Assembly (NCBI GenBank): GCA_002007465.1
Contig: LNAC01000136.1
Location: 3,268,284-3,332,283 of the forward strand
Origin: Ailurus styani
Taxonomy: Eukaryota; Chordata; Mammalia; Carnivora; Ailuridae
Length of the DNA stretch: 64,000 bases
Reading direction: 5' to 3'
The position numbers were made by a program, and so were the translations under genes. The notes below the pieces were generated by a model. That model had not been told where the DNA came from. It worked only from the letters and a program-made list of their open reading frames with translations, and ran no database searches. Positions 45,016 to 57,838 of this stretch are shown here, in pieces. The number at the start of each line of letters is the position of its first letter. Position 1 is the first letter of the stretch.

Positions 45016-46318
45016 TACTTGCCTATATGTAATTCATCTTTCTCTGCCTGTTTCTGAATGTGGGGCATTTGAGTTATTTCTAATTTTTGGGAAGCTTTTT
45101 AGTTTGCCAGGAATCTCAAAGATTACCACTAAAGAAGAAACAATCTGTAATCTCCAATATAGCATTCATCTGGAGACATGTCCTTACTTAAAGTGGCAAA
45201 CTTCACACTCATAACCTTCTATTCCCTGGTGAGCTTCAACTCTGCCTTACTGACTCTTGTACCTCCTTTCAATCTTAGTGACTTTAAGTCATTAAGTAGA
45301 AGAAACACCATTTCCTCCTGAGTAGAAGAGACACCGTTCTTAAAAATATGCAAGAAGATTGATACCAAGAGGATGTTTGCCAAGGTATCTTAACTTGGAA
45401 GTTGACTTCAGATAAGTTCCCTCATAAACCTGCCTGTGATAGAGACTACCATTATTTGGTGCCATGAGAGACAGCAGTAATTCTGCATGTTGCTGAACAT
45501 GCAATATCAGAGGATGAGCTTTGACTGTTTTAATCCAGGACACATGGCTGCCAGCTGCTGCACCTGGGACCTGTATCACTATATACTCTTCCATGGCTTC
45601 GTCCATAGTAGCTCAGAATTTTCTAGCAAAACCATTCTTACTTCTTAAGAGCCTGGTCTTCTTTCATTGTGGTCATCAAGAAAAATAATTTTATAAACAT
45701 CAGGGATTTTTAACCCTAGATCTCTAGGCTCTGTCCTTTATTGCTATTGCTTAGATTTTATGTTTTTTTCTTTCTGTACAAAGGCACCAACAACATACCT
45801 TAATTTACATGAATTCAGGTACAGTCACTAGCGCTAAGACAACTCAGTTTTGCTGCAAAATCAGCAAAGGAGTTGAGTTTCTCATCTTGTATCTTCTAAG
45901 GAACATATTCACCAAGAGACAGCTTAACAACCAGATACAGTAAATTTACTTAAAAATGTTGAAAGACCAAGAATGGTAGCATTATCTCTGTGTGCAGTCC
46001 AAGTTTGCATTAGTACAAAGAAATCTGTCCCTAACGTATCCTACAAGATAGAACTGTGTATGGTTCTTTCCCTTCACTCATCCTGGGACACCTTACACTT
46101 CCTACAGCCAACCAAATCATGAATATTTTACTGAACAGAATAAGAAACAAATGGAGAGTGTGAAACCACATAAACAAATCACATGTTGGTAAACTAAATG
46201 TAGATTTAGCATCCTTGAAGAACAAAGGCTTTCTTAACTCAAAAGTGAAAATAGCACGTTAGTCTGATTTAAAGTTAAAATCAGAAAATCCAGAGGAGTG
46301 ATCAAAGGCAAATATATG

Positions 46319-46429
46319 GGGGCGCCTGGGCTGGCTCACTGGGTAGAACATGTCTCTCTTGATCTCAGGGTTGTGAGTTCGAGCCCCACACTGGGTGTAA
46401 TGATTACTTAAAAAGAAAATCTTTATTTA
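46319..46429 (+). mobile_element. Short tRNA-Lys-type CAN-SINE
   Basis: GGCGCCTGGGCTGGCTCACTGGGTAGAACATG ... TGAGTTCGAGCCCCACACTGGGTGTAATGATTACTT. Perfect 15-bp duplication AAAGGCAAATATATG at 46304-46318 and 46430-46444. Confidence 0.93.
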
Positions 46430-46529
46430 AAAGGCAAATATATGAAGCCATTTACCGTTTTCATTTGCAGAATCCCCTCCGGGGTCCACAAAAGTAAAAA
46501 GTAGTTAACACCTAGCAGATTCAGATCTC

Positions 46530-46655
46530 AGTTCATGTTAGGCGTGTGTTAAGAGCTTTAATTGCATTATCTTATTTATTGTCCCAACAACTCTAGGAGG
46601 TTGGTGGGAGTACTGGCAAGTAGCTGGTGAAGAGACTGAGGCACAGTGGGCCAGG
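46530..46655 (-). mobile_element. MIR SINE
   Basis: GTTAAGAGCTTTAATTGCATTATCTTATTTATTGTCCCAACAACTCTAGGAGG ... AGACTGAGGCACAGTGGG in the MIR complement order. Confidence 0.75.
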
Positions 46656-46667
46656 GAAGAGAACCTT

Positions 46668-46890
46668 ACAGTGGTGGTCTCAGAATGTGGTCCACAGACG
46701 AGTAGCCACAGTATTACCGCCCATTCCTCTGTACATTACTCCGTAATGTACTTAGAAATGCACATTCTTTGGCACACCTTGGATTTACTGAAGTGTGGTG
46801 CCAAAAAAGACAGGAGTGAACACTATACCAATCTGTGTTTTAGGAAGGCCTCCAGCTGATTTTAATGAGTGCTAAAATCTGAGGACTATG
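46668..46890 (+). mobile_element. MER5A-type hAT DNA transposon
   Basis: CAGTGGTGGTCTCAGAATGTGGTCCACAGACGAG ... CAATCTGTGTTTTAGGAAGGCCTCCAGCTGATTTTAATG. Confidence 0.75.
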
Positions 46891-47172
46891 GCTTATATTA
46901 CACACTTAACAATGGTGGATCCATTTCTGGTTGGACATTTAAGCCCATGCTCTAAATCACACACATAAGCTATAAACTTGTTCGCAAAGGTGAGTGATAT
47001 TGAGACGCACTTTTTACTGTTAAGTATTAAGCATTGCTTGTTTCTTCTCTTCGAGAAAGTCCCGAAGGCCTGTTTCCAGCCTTGGCAGTTTCAGTAGGCC
47101 TAGATGATTCCAGCAAACAAGGACAAGCTGCGTATTATGCAAGCCTTTCCCTCTTTATTTTTTTTATTTATT

Positions 47173-47481
47173 NAAGGAGCAGACGGACATGGGGTTATCT
47201 CCTTGCTGGGCGGCAACTTAGCAATGGCCATGGTAGAGACCGTGCCCACAGTGTGAAAAATGGGCCATGTCACCATTGCCGGGGTTAAAATTCCACAAAA
47301 TGTTTCCCTTGGGGACACCGCTCNATTTTTAAGGAGCAGACGGACATGGGGTTATTTCCTTGCTGGGCGGCAACTTAGCAATGGCCATGGTAGAGACCGT
47401 GCCCACAGTGTGAAAAACGGGCCATGTCACCATTGCCGGGGTTAAAATTCCACAAAATGTTTCCCTTGGGGACACCGCTCC
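47173..47481. repeat. Tandem 150-bp duplication with single-N gaps (possible assembly artefact)
   Basis: Copy 1 is 47174-47323 and copy 2 is 47331-47481. Both run from AAGGAGCAGACGG to GGGGACACCGCTC. They differ by two substitutions and one T-run indel. A single N precedes each copy (47173 and 47324), and the second N is followed by ATTTTT. I recognise no family for the unit. Confidence 0.9.
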
Positions 47482-48947
47482 CTGGCCCATAGCAGGTTTT
47501 ACTAACCAATAGTAGCGTAAGTGTTCCGTCCTAGAGTTGATCTAGGATCCTCCTAGCCCTCAGGAAATTTGATTACCTGTCATCCATCTGTGTGTCTGAA
47601 TGATAAAAGAATTGTGACTTATCTTCTCTTTCTACATTTTAATCATGATATTAGGTTGGTGTGGTATTTTTGTCACAAATATTTTTACTTAGTATCATTA
47701 GTACCTTTACTGTCCTTCCTGCAGAATGTTCTTTCAGGACCGAAAGGAAGATTTAAACTCCAGTCTCCCGGAAGAAAAAAATGGAAACAAAGCAATACGT
47801 GTTTATGATGCGCTCTCCCTTTGCTTCCTAGGATTACAGCGTTACTGTATACAATCTGGAGGCTTACTCTGTTCTGCCAGAACAAAGGGTAAAATAATGC
47901 ATGGGGATACAATTTAGTGAATGCAGTAGCATCTGCCCTCCCATTTCATTTATATTTTGTTTTTTGTCCTTAATACTTATTAGGTGTGCAAGTAGCTGTC
48001 TTAAGCACTATTAAGCGGTAAATTAAAGTTATTTTTAAACTGCTTGAAAAGCGTTATCAAAATATTGCTGTTTGGGAGGTCAGCAAAGCCTGGGGAATTT
48101 TTAGTGATAAATGTCATATCGAAGACTTAAAAAGACTTCTTTTCTTACCCTATTTAGGCAATTTTTTTTTCCCCTGGGCTGAGATAAAATCACCAAGTAG
48201 AAATAATTGCTGTTTACCACCCCATTTACTAACAAATAATAACTGGGTAATCTGCAGGAATAAACAGTGAATTATTGTCTTACGGCTGAAAATTAAAAAC
48301 TGTACCCCACCGGCTAAGGGATTTTTCAGATGAGTTAGGCATGAATGCTGCAGGGACATGTCAATAAATAAAGGACAATACAGATCTTCGACTTTTGTGA
48401 CAGAAACGCTCATAGAGTGAATAACCCAATTTACCAATGCCCTTGCAGCTAATGGGTCCAAGAATAGTTAATGCTTGGAATCTAAAACTTATCTTTTGTT
48501 TGCTAAAGGCAGTTGATGGGTGATGTGTTGGAGGAGCAACTGCCTTAGGTATGTTTTAGAAAAGTGCTTATTCTGATTTTCTGTAAAAAGACAACTGGCC
48601 TCGCTAAAGAGTTTATGTTGCTTAGGGTATGAAGGTATGAAAAAGACAGAATCGTTAGGATACCTTAAAACAGGAAAGGATTCAAACATTTACTCAAAAA
48701 ACAAATCAATGTGAGACCTAAGACAGAGCTAATCAGTATTGGATGAGTCCTGCCTTATTTTAGATTCTAGATCATTCATTCTGAAAATAACAACGGAACT
48801 TTTTTTAAAAAGGGATCCTATCCTACATAAATGATAGGGTATGTGAACAACAAAATATTTGATGCTTCAGCTCATATTCTATGTATAGGAAAATAATACC
48901 AGCATCGTCTGTTCTGTTCACATGTAATGGAATGAACTCTTCGCAAT

Positions 48948-49300
48948 GGACTGAACATCTGTGTCCCCCCAAAATTCATATGTTGAAATCTTAACCTCTT
49001 ATGTGATAGTATTAGGAGGCGGGGCCTTTAGGGAGTAATGAGGTCATGAGGGTGGAACCCTTGTAAATGGGATTAGTGTCCTTCCAAGAAGAGGCCAGAG
49101 AGCTAGCTGGCATTCTTTTTCCACCATGAGAGGATTCAAGAAGTCTCCAATTCAGAAGGGAGCCTGCACCAGAATCCGACCACGCTGATACTCTCGTCCC
49201 AGACTTTCAGCCTCTAGAACTGGGAGAAACAAATTTCTGTTGTTCTTAAGCCAGCAAACTCTATGGTACTTTATTACAGCAGCCCACATGGACTGACTTG
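48948..49300 (+). mobile_element. MLT1-like (ERVL-MaLR) solitary LTR
   Basis: TGGACTGAACATCTGTGTCCCCCCAAAATTCATATGTTGAAATC, TAGGAGGCGGGGCCTTTAGGG, GGTCATGAGGGTGGAACCC, GGGATTAGTGTCCTTCC, AAATTTCTGTTGTTCTTAAGCC, ACTTTATTACAGCAGCCC. Non-coding ancient relic. Confidence 0.85.
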
Positions 49301-49572
49301 CTTCTTTCCCTTTCCACGTGAGCATAGCGGTTAGGACAACAGTACTGAGCCTTGTTAAGCTGGGACACACGTAGGCAAGGCCAACGCCTCAGGTATCCTA
49401 GGCCAGGCCACTCTCTCCCACTTTCCAGTGGATTTCCAATCATCTCTGTGGTTACATATTGAAGTGGCAACTTTACAACGTGATCTGTTGGTCTGAATTT
49501 CTTACAGAATAATAAATTAGAGCCATCTATAAGTACTTAATCACATGTTAATTTTAGTTTCTGTGTATCAAC

Positions 49573-49630
49573 ATTTTAATTATTTTATATTATATATTTA
49601 TTATATATTATATATAGTATAGTCTTTTTT
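49573..49630. repeat. AT-rich low-complexity tract
   Basis: Runs of TATATT/TTATATA. Confidence 0.8.
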
Positions 49631-49877
49631 ATTGAACTAACTTTTTAAAATTTAAAATCAATTAATTTGAGTATCAACATTTTAAAACTCCTTATAATCC
49701 ACTAAGCGAGTAACTAGTCTTCATAAAAACAAAATGCTGTGGACTTGTCATTTGCCTATTACAAGAACTGAAAATAAGAAGGGCTTGTAATATTTAATTA
49801 GAGGTTGGCCTTGAGGAATTCATGACCCTCCCAGTGAACTGAGGATCACACTTGGAGAAACACTGGTTGGCAGCACG

Positions 49878-50070
49878 GGCCCTGACCTGCGCTCACATCC
49901 TAGTCCACTCAAGAGATGTATACTTCATCAGGATGATCGACCTCTCTGCATCTAGGTCTTCTGCTATCAAACTGGTGTGATGACTCCTACCTCATAGGGT
50001 TGCTGAAGGGATAAAATGATATCTTGTGGTAAGGTCACTGGTCCATGCTTGGCACACAGGACGTGGTCAG
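49878..50070 (+). mobile_element. MIR SINE
   Basis: GGCCCTGACCTGCGCTCACATCCTAG..., CTCTCTGCATCTAGGTCTTCTGCTATCAAACTGGTGTGATGACTCCTACCTCATAGGGTTGCTG..., GGTCCATGCTTGGCACACAGG. Confidence 0.85.
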
Positions 50071-50737
50071 CGTATGGTGGTCATTACCAAGCACGAAAAC
50101 TGCCCACCCCACAGCTGAGCTTGCTGCCCGGATACCGGAAGAGAGCTCCCACCCAAGGCACGCTGGGTGCCTGCAGCTTCCTTACTGCTGGAGGGGTCCT
50201 TCTGGAGGGCCACCCCTGGGGACACATATGTTTGGGGTCGGATACCTGAAACTCCTAGGACTTGGCACGTCATATTTCAAGAAGAGCTGTCCCACAGACC
50301 ATGCATTCCTCCCCCCAAGGGGGGAACTTCACCTCCCGAGCTCGTTCTTACTCTCTGTAATCCCACGACAGGAAAAATTACACCCGCTGATTAATTCAGC
50401 AATAAATTCCTATCAAATGCATACTAACTGCCTAGGCCAGTGCTCATTTACACTCCCTAGTTATGCAGTGAACAAGTTGCCTGTTATTTTGGGAGAACAT
50501 TATAAACACTATCATTCTTACACTAATTATAACAGCAATAATAGTTACCATTAATAACAATACTTTATATGGCACATTTTTATGTACATTTCTAAGTGCA
50601 TTTTAAAATTTGAAAATGTTCGCCATTTATAAATGAAACCAATTTACATTGTGAAGAATTTCTTGGCAAAACAAACAGAAAGGTATTAAATAACCAGATA
50701 TGGGGAAAGGAATTACTGCCTAAACAGTGGAGTTGAT

Positions 50738-50740
<3 letters not shown>

Positions 50741-50785
<45 letters not shown>
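50741..50785. repeat. (CA)n microsatellite
   Basis: About 22 uninterrupted AC units. Confidence 0.97.
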
Positions 50786-50790
<5 letters not shown>

Positions 50791-52631
50791 TAGGTAATTC
50801 CGGGATCATCCATTTTTACCCCTCTGCATGGCTGGCTCAGTTCAGATGAAACAGCTTGGGGCCCCGACAGCCTGTTAATAAGGTCAGCTCCAAAGGGTGG
50901 GCCAACATTTGTCGCCATGTTGTGCATCCTGTCATCACGAGGGCTTTTGAACCAAATGCTGCAACAAATCTTTCTAAAGCACAAAGTAACAGGCTCTTTT
51001 CCTGCCACCAGAACCTCCCCCCCACACTGTTTTTATTTAACATAATACACAGTGCCAAAAGGCATCATGCATGCCTCCTAAAAAAATATTCTTTGAAACA
51101 ATACAAGATTCATTCATTTAGGCATCTCTTTGAAAAATTATTGAATGCTTCTTTGTGCCGGTTTCGGATTTCAAACAACAGCGTATAGAACAAATTTTGT
51201 ATCTTCTGATTTTAATCTGAGGGAAAAAGCACAAAGTCGCAGCATAAAGCCACCATGGAAGATATTTTATTCTGCCTGGAAAAACAGTGGGTAGGATTGC
51301 TCGCTAGGGTTTGTGGTTTCCTGTAGGCACAGGGAGGGCAGTGGCATCGATGGAAGCCAGGCTGGGAGTCAGATGCGCTGTGATGATGGAGCTAGACCCT
51401 GGTCAGCGTGATGTAGAGCAGGAATACTTGGTGCTGAGTGGCCAACATGGTACTCAACATGAGCTAAGTGAAGTTCAAGGTCAAGTCTTGCTTCTAAGGG
51501 GAGAATGTGGTTCTTCCTTATCACTATAGCTTGTGCCAAGATTGGGGGGGTTACTGCACATTACAAAAAAGTATAGTCTTCTGGTGGCCATAATCTAGGC
51601 TGAGAGAAAGAACACTCATCCACTCTCATTCTCCCGCCAAACTATAGTAGGTTGTTGGGAGTCTGGAGGGAAAGTGCCTGCATGAATACAACTCCTTATT
51701 TCTTTTGCTCTTGATCACAGGTCTCTATAGAGATGTGGGTAAATAGGATTTCTAGCAATGTCACATGGTATTAAGCCCTTCTTCTACAATGAACTTTTGG
51801 AAATCTCACAGGAAGCTTTACAGTAAGAATTGAGACACTTAGAGTGGAGAAGTAATCTCTTTTAAAGCTACAAATTTAATATGAGTGTCCTCAAGGGAAA
51901 ATAAACATTTTATTCACACTTGTTAGAACTCGTACATGCATAAAATATCTCTCATACGATAAATGAGAAACTAGTAATACTGTTTGCTTCTGGGGAGATG
52001 GTTAGAGGTGAGGGGATGGCATTTAGTGGAATACCTTTTGAACCATTAAAATATTGTGTATATATTACTCAAATACTCCCTATGCAAAATTAAATTCAAT
52101 TAAAATTTAAAATAAAACCCAAGCAGTTGTTAAAATATTCCCAAACATTAATTTTAGTAGATATGTAGTACTTCTTCACATGGTTTGCCTAAATTCATTC
52201 GATTTTATCAAAAGTTGGTATTTAAGTTGTTTCTAAGACTTTTTTCCCTATAATAAAATGCATATTTCTGCTTACTTCTCTTTCATTCCCATTAAAGGAA
52301 CAGCTAAGAAAAAGGGTGTAAGGATTTTAAAGGTTCACTGAGACACTGAGCATGTTATGAGCATGCCTATCTCATTATGCTCTTCCTGACACTATTATTA
52401 ATATTTCAAAACCGGTAATTGCTAATGGAATAGGTGAAAAATGGCCTCTCGATATCTCAGGGTTATAATATGGTAAATATTTACCTCAGAATGACTTCTA
52501 TCTACCATTTAACATGGAAGTTTTGGTTCTTATATGTTTTGTATCTGAGGAATTCAAATTACCAAAAGCATTAGTCTAAGAAAATTATAATTTTATTTTA
52601 ATTTTATTTTCTTTAGAAAATTATAATTTTA

Positions 52632-52841
52632 TTTTTTATTTTTTTAAAGATTTTATTTATTCATTTGACACAGAGAAAGAGATTACAAGTAGGCAGAGAG
52701 GCAGGCAGAGAGAGAGGAGAGAGGAGGAAGCAGGCTCCCCGCTGAGCAGAGAGCCCGATGGGGGCCTCGATCCCAGGACTTTAGGATCATGACCTGAGCC
52801 GAAGGCAGCGGCTTTAACCCACTGAGCCACCCAGGCGCCCA
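52632..52841 (-). mobile_element. CAN-SINE, young mustelid-like copy
   Basis: Reverse copy with GTAGGCAGAGAGGCAGGCAGAG and CGGCTTTAACCCACTGAGCC. Duplication AGAAAATTATAATTTTA (52615-52631) and AGAAAATTGTAATTTTA (52843-52859). A third near-copy of the target lies at 52579-52595. Confidence 0.95.
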
Positions 52842-53964
52842 TAGAAAATTGTAATTTTAAAGGGAAATCTGGTCAACGCTGGCTAGAAACAGTCTTTAGG
52901 TCTCCCATGATTTTGGTAAAGTCTGCACTATTTTAGTTCTTTGCTAGATAAACAATGCAGAAGATACTGTACTACACAATAGGACTGTACTTCAACAAAA
53001 GATTTTAATTTATTGATGTTTATAGCTCTGAAATTCATCTTAGGACTCTTTCACTATCTTAACGTCTGAGTCTATCTCAGTAAGGAAACTCTACCAGAGC
53101 CAAAGGGAGATCTTCAAGTGGGTTCAGTTAATGTTGCACCAAATGACAGGTTTGGGACCAACCGTAGTTCAGAGGGTGATCTGAAATGATGGCCATCAAT
53201 GACAGTCTTCGTGGCCCATTAGTGATCTCAGGGACACCAAGTATCCTCAGGAGGGCCTTTGTGAAGGTTTTTGCATCCTGACTAACTTTAGGGAAGATGG
53301 CCGAAGGATTTCAGCGGTGAACAGGGAGATGTACTTTTAATTAACTCTGAATACAACCTTCACCTACAGATAGACAATTCCCATAATTTGACTAAGGACA
53401 CAACCAAAAGTCTGAAAATACTTCATTTCTGGTCTCCCCTGTGTCTGAAATTTCCCATTGATCACTTATTTCTTTGTTGAAGACATTGCTATCTCTATGG
53501 AATAACTTCTAAGAATAAAACCACCTCTGTGGGCCACTGTGATTCTGAATGTGAACTAATGGTTTAGGGGTCGGAAGCTCAGCAAAGCTCCAAATGAAGG
53601 GGACCCAGGATGGGTAAGTTTTAATGGAGAAGGGCTGAGGGATGGGTTTAGAGCTTCCCCGAGTGCCATCATTGAAAAGTAGTCTTTATGAAGCAGTGGC
53701 AAAGTTGGCTATCTTACAAGATGACAGGAGACCAGCCAGGAAATGGCAGGATAAGAAGTGAAATTAGATATTTGTTGAAGAAAAAATTCAACCCCTCCAC
53801 AATTTGTCTCGGGCTGGTCCTTGTCTTTAATTGGTCTGGGGAAGTTCCATACTAGTAGTTTCTAAAGTAGCTTGGGTTTTTGGGATATTTGAAGTTTGCT
53901 TGGCATGGTCTGGCTCAGAGATGATCACAGGGCAGCTATTAGGACCCTGGATGGTGTAGATGAA

Positions 53965-54058
53965 AGACAGACTCCTGGCTCTGCCACAACCCACCATCAC
54001 AACCTGGGCATATCACTGAATCTTAATTCTCGATGCAGCTATAGTACTTACAACATAA
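53965..54058 (+). mobile_element. MIR fragment
   Basis: CAGACTCCTGGCTCTGCCACAACCCACCATCACAACCTGGGCATATCACTGAATCTTAAT. Confidence 0.65.
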
Positions 54059-54059
54059 G

Positions 54060-54345
54060 GGGGGGGGCTCTCTAGAAGCTGCCCCTCTTTCTGTCTCTAT
54101 AAATTTGATTCTCTAGGTCCCCTACTTCAGTGGAATCATTTACCATCTGTCCTTTTATGACAGCTTATTTCACTTAACACAACATCTTCAAGATCCAACC
54201 ACAGTCAGAATTGTCTTCCTTTTAAAGATTGAATACTATTCCATTGTGTGTACATTTTGTTTATCCATTCATCTATTGGCAGATGTTAGGATTACTTCCA
54301 TCTTTTGGCTATTTGAATAGTGCTGCTATGAACATAGTATTGATT
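54060..54345 (-). mobile_element. Ancient L1 3' fragment
   Basis: Complement of an old L1: ATGACAGCTTATTTCACTTAACACAACATCTTCAAG, TTGAATACTATTCCATTGTGTG, TATCCATTCATCTATTGGCAG, TTTTGGCTATTTGAATAGTGCTGCTATGAACAT. Confidence 0.85.
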
Positions 54346-54889
54346 GATTTCATTTTTAAAAATTTCATGTACATGTGGTATAAGTAAATTCCATATTTTT
54401 GACCTTGGAGGCCACTGAATAATAGCTGGCATTTCAATCCATGGGCTTTATGTGTCTGATGGAAATAATTTTTGCAGTTGGGAGCCCAGTGTTTTGTTAT
54501 ACATAGCAAAAACAAGCCCATTCTTACTGAGCTATGAAGACAGATGTTTAGGAAATGCAGCCCAGGTAGAAAAGCATGGGTTACTGGTAATGTGGGCCTG
54601 CCATGTAGTCCTCTGTGGCTTAAGGGATTCAATCATCTCTTTCTCTGAAGTGTAGATGGACAGTGGGCTGCCATGGCCTTGAAAGAGAAATATATGGCAG
54701 GTTTGCACAATGTTTGAAGGAAAAGAAGGGGAGAAAGATTATCTCCTGGCAGTTCATCTCATAGGAACTGCAGAATTTTAGAGCATTATAGGGCCTTTGG
54801 AGATCCTAATCCACCACTCCTCCACTCCAACCTATGACTACAAATAACTGATAGGCAACTGAGAGTCCAAGAGAGTGAATAAGTTCTAG

Positions 54890-55360
54890 ACCAGCACAGT
54901 CCAATAGAAATATAATGCAAACCACATATATAATTTAAAATTTTTCTAGTAGCCACATTAAAAAGTAGCAGGAAACAGGTAAACCTAATTTCAGTATGTT
55001 TTGTTTAACCTGATATGTACCAAACATTATCATCTCCATATGTAATCAACATATAAATTATCAGTGGGATATTTTACCTTCTCTTCCCACATGAAATCTT
55101 CGACATCTGATATGCATTTTACACAGACATCTCAATTTGGATGTTACATTTTCGATGGTTTAAGTTAAATATAGTTCTTCCAAAACAATATAGCTTAAAT
55201 AAAAATATTTTACGCTGTTTTAATATTTAAATTATAATTAATTCAAGTTAAGCAGTATTACCATTTTCATTTTTAGGTGCATATTTCCAGTGCTCACTAG
55301 CCACACGTGGCCAGCGGCTGCTGCATGGTAGCAGCTCCAGATAACACTCCTGTTCAGTTA
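54890..55360 (+). mobile_element. Palindromic mammal-wide DNA transposon (CCACATGTGGC family)
   Basis: ACCAGCACAGTCCAATAGAAATATAATGCAAACCACATATATAATTT at one end and CACTAGCCACACGTGGCCAGCGGCTGCTGC at the other: inverted-repeat ends of a non-autonomous element. Confidence 0.65.
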
Positions 55361-55427
55361 CAGAACCGAGGTTTGATACTTGTAGCCCTGTCCTCATGCT
55401 GGTACTACTCCTACCACATACACAGCG

Positions 55428-55618
55428 TGGTTCTCAAAGTGTGGTCTAGTGAATGGCAGCATCTGCCTCCCCTGGGAACTTGTTAAAAATGCAAATCTGA
55501 GGGACCCCCTCCTAGACCTACTGTGTCAGAAATTCTGGCGGTAGGGCCCAGCAGTCTGTGTTTTCACATGCCCTCTAGGTGATTCAGATTCATGTTCAAG
55601 TTTGAAAACTACCATCAT
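55428..55618 (+). mobile_element. MER5A-type hAT DNA transposon
   Basis: GTGGTTCTCAAAGTGTGGTC..., GGGAACTTGTTAAAAATGCAAATC, CTACTGTGTCAGAAATTCTGGCGGTAGGGCCCAGCAGTCTGTGTTTTC, GTTTGAAAACTACC. Confidence 0.9.
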
Positions 55619-55679
55619 AGTCTAAAGGCTTTCCTTGGGGTGGGGGATGCCAAGACAACCAGAGCTTCTAATCTACAAT

Positions 55680-55860
55680 GCTGTCCAACAGGACTTTCTG
55701 CACTGTCCAATATGGTAGCCACCAGCCACATGGCCATTGACCACTTGAAACGTGGCGAGGGCAAATAAAGAGTTAGGTTTTCAATTCTATTTAATTTTAA
55801 TTACCTTAAATTTAAATTTAGCTAGCCACATGTGGCTAGTGGTTATCTAACGAGCCTCCC
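55680..55860 (+). mobile_element. Palindromic mammal-wide DNA transposon (CCACATGTGGC family)
   Basis: CTGTCCAACAGGACTTTCTGCACTGTCCAATATGGTAGCCACCAGCCACATGG to AATTTAGCTAGCCACATGTGGCTAGTGG. Shorter and better preserved than the copy 300 bp earlier. Confidence 0.7.
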
Positions 55861-57756
55861 TTACAGACAGGCATGGGGTTCAGTAACTGTGCAGGATTGC
55901 CGACCCAAACCTGGAGTGAGTTCAGGGTTAACTCGGAGGTGGAATCTGATAGGCAACAGCCCTGCCTTCTCCAGGGCTACTCTCTTAGAAGAGAGATGAA
56001 GTGGATTCACTCAACCCATGTGTGTTCTAAACCCAGGATTACGGTAAGCAAAACAGCCCGCAGCCCTCTGCTTGATCAAGACCTGGGGACTTACTTTTCC
56101 AGGTCCGAAGTAGAACCACAAATTCTGACCAGGAGGCCATGACGCCATAATCCTATTTTGTAATTAATGACTGCACAAGCTGTTCTCTTCCTTTGGCCCT
56201 TGAGTTATCATAACCGACAGTCTATTAATTTTTTTAATGGTCCAGGCAATCTTGCTGTGCTTACGGTGACCTTTCTTATTTGTTCTCTTTTCTGAAAAGT
56301 GCTTTCTGGAGCTGACAAATGTCCCCACCTTTACTGTGGACCCTTTCTCCTTCCGCAGTTCTTGAGCAATTACTACGGTTTCTTCACACTTCCAAAGTAC
56401 CAGGGTTTTCCATAATGACAGAGAGAAAAAGAAAATGACTGTGTTTTCAGATACTAAGATGAAAAATCCTTGGTGCTATGGCTCTTATTACCTGAAATGA
56501 GAGTGGATGAGAAGAGAAGTGGCTTGGATTTTTCGTTGTTGTTCAAATCATCACACCTTTCTTAAGCCAACTTAGATCCCACGATTCCCTGGAGAGGAGT
56601 CCTATTTGATCATGTGACTAAAGTGGATCCCGTGGAACTCTGATGTGGTTTCTGATGAGATGGACCCGGCCAAACAGCGGGACGATACAGCTCACCGCAC
56701 CACCGGGTCCCATTGCAACGTGCTTTGTAGCACAGGTGCACCCAAGGAGCTGAGGGTGACCCCAGAACAACTCCTGCTCCTCGCGGGTCCCCATCTGCTT
56801 ATTTTTCCCAGAGACAGGAGACTTAATTTGTACCTAGTCGTAAATGCTAGAACTCATATGATGGCCATCCCATTTTTATTTGTAAGCAGAACCAAAAAAA
56901 CCCCCAAAAAACCAAAAAACAAAAACCCACCAAATAATGCACAGAGGGTATCACATAAGTCTGGCAAAATAATTCTGTCTTTGACCAAAGGAAAGTGATA
57001 CAAAGCTGTTGTTCTCAATATGTCCACCTGAAACCTTCCCGAACCATGGTCTACCTCATCCATCTAACGCTTTAATTGGCAGACAGTAAAGTCTGATGGG
57101 AAAATAATGATCTCTTAAATACCTGAGAATGAAAAGCAAATTAAGTTAGCACAGTGTAAAAGGCAAGTAATTACATAATGTCAATCCCATTTTATACTGT
57201 TTAGTCTTAAACAGCATACAAAGAAAGGGCATGTTTAGGAGAGAAAAAAATAAAACTGCCTCCTTAGATGAGTTACGCCCTGCTTCGCTGGCGGAGCAAT
57301 GACTCTATCCAACAAGAGGCTGCCTGCACCCAAAGTCTTCTTTCTCCAGCCTGTCCTAATATGCATCAACCCATGACGCAGGGACTGTCATTTTGGGCCG
57401 AGGATTGTTTTGTGGTTCATAGATGTGTTTCTGAATAGGAAGAGATAACCGTACTGCGTATGGGACAGAAGGAGAGTGTCACAGAGAGCCTTGCGTGGCT
57501 GGGAGAGAGACTCAAATGAGGGAGGGTCCCCTGTCCTTGGCTGTACCCAAGTCTGGCTCTGGGACTTGAGGCTGGTTTGTATCAACTACCCCAAAGGGAC
57601 ATTTTCGGGGGCTGGGTGTGCAGAATGATTTGTGGCAATGACAGGGAAGCCCCATACAATACAAAGGACAGGATATCTCAGAATGAAGAAGGATGAAGGG
57701 AAGCTGGCTCAGTAGCATTCAGGAGCTCAACGAACTGACTTGCTCATTCTCCCAGT

Positions 57757-57838
57757 CCTCCTTCCCTCCCCTCCCCCTCCCTCCTTTCCTTCCTTCCTTT
57801 CTTCGGTTCTCCCTCCCTTTCTTTCTCTCTTTCCTTCC
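57757..57838. repeat. (CCCTCC/CCTT)n pyrimidine tract
   Basis: About 80 bp of C/T-only sequence with three interruptions. Confidence 0.9.

Noticed and set aside
46319..46429. Possible tRNA-Lys gene, with A/B-box-like sequence (also at 22242-22359 and 30908-31010)
   Set aside because: Each copy has A-rich tails and target-site duplications and lacks a clean cloverleaf. They are tRNA-derived SINEs.
52657..52842. Recurrent peptides of the type 'WVAQWVKAAAFGSGHDPKVLGS...' here and at 506-712, 7938-8429, 11400-11645, 32158-32385
   Set aside because: All are translations of CAN-SINE heads; the recurrence reflects the repeat and not a protein family.
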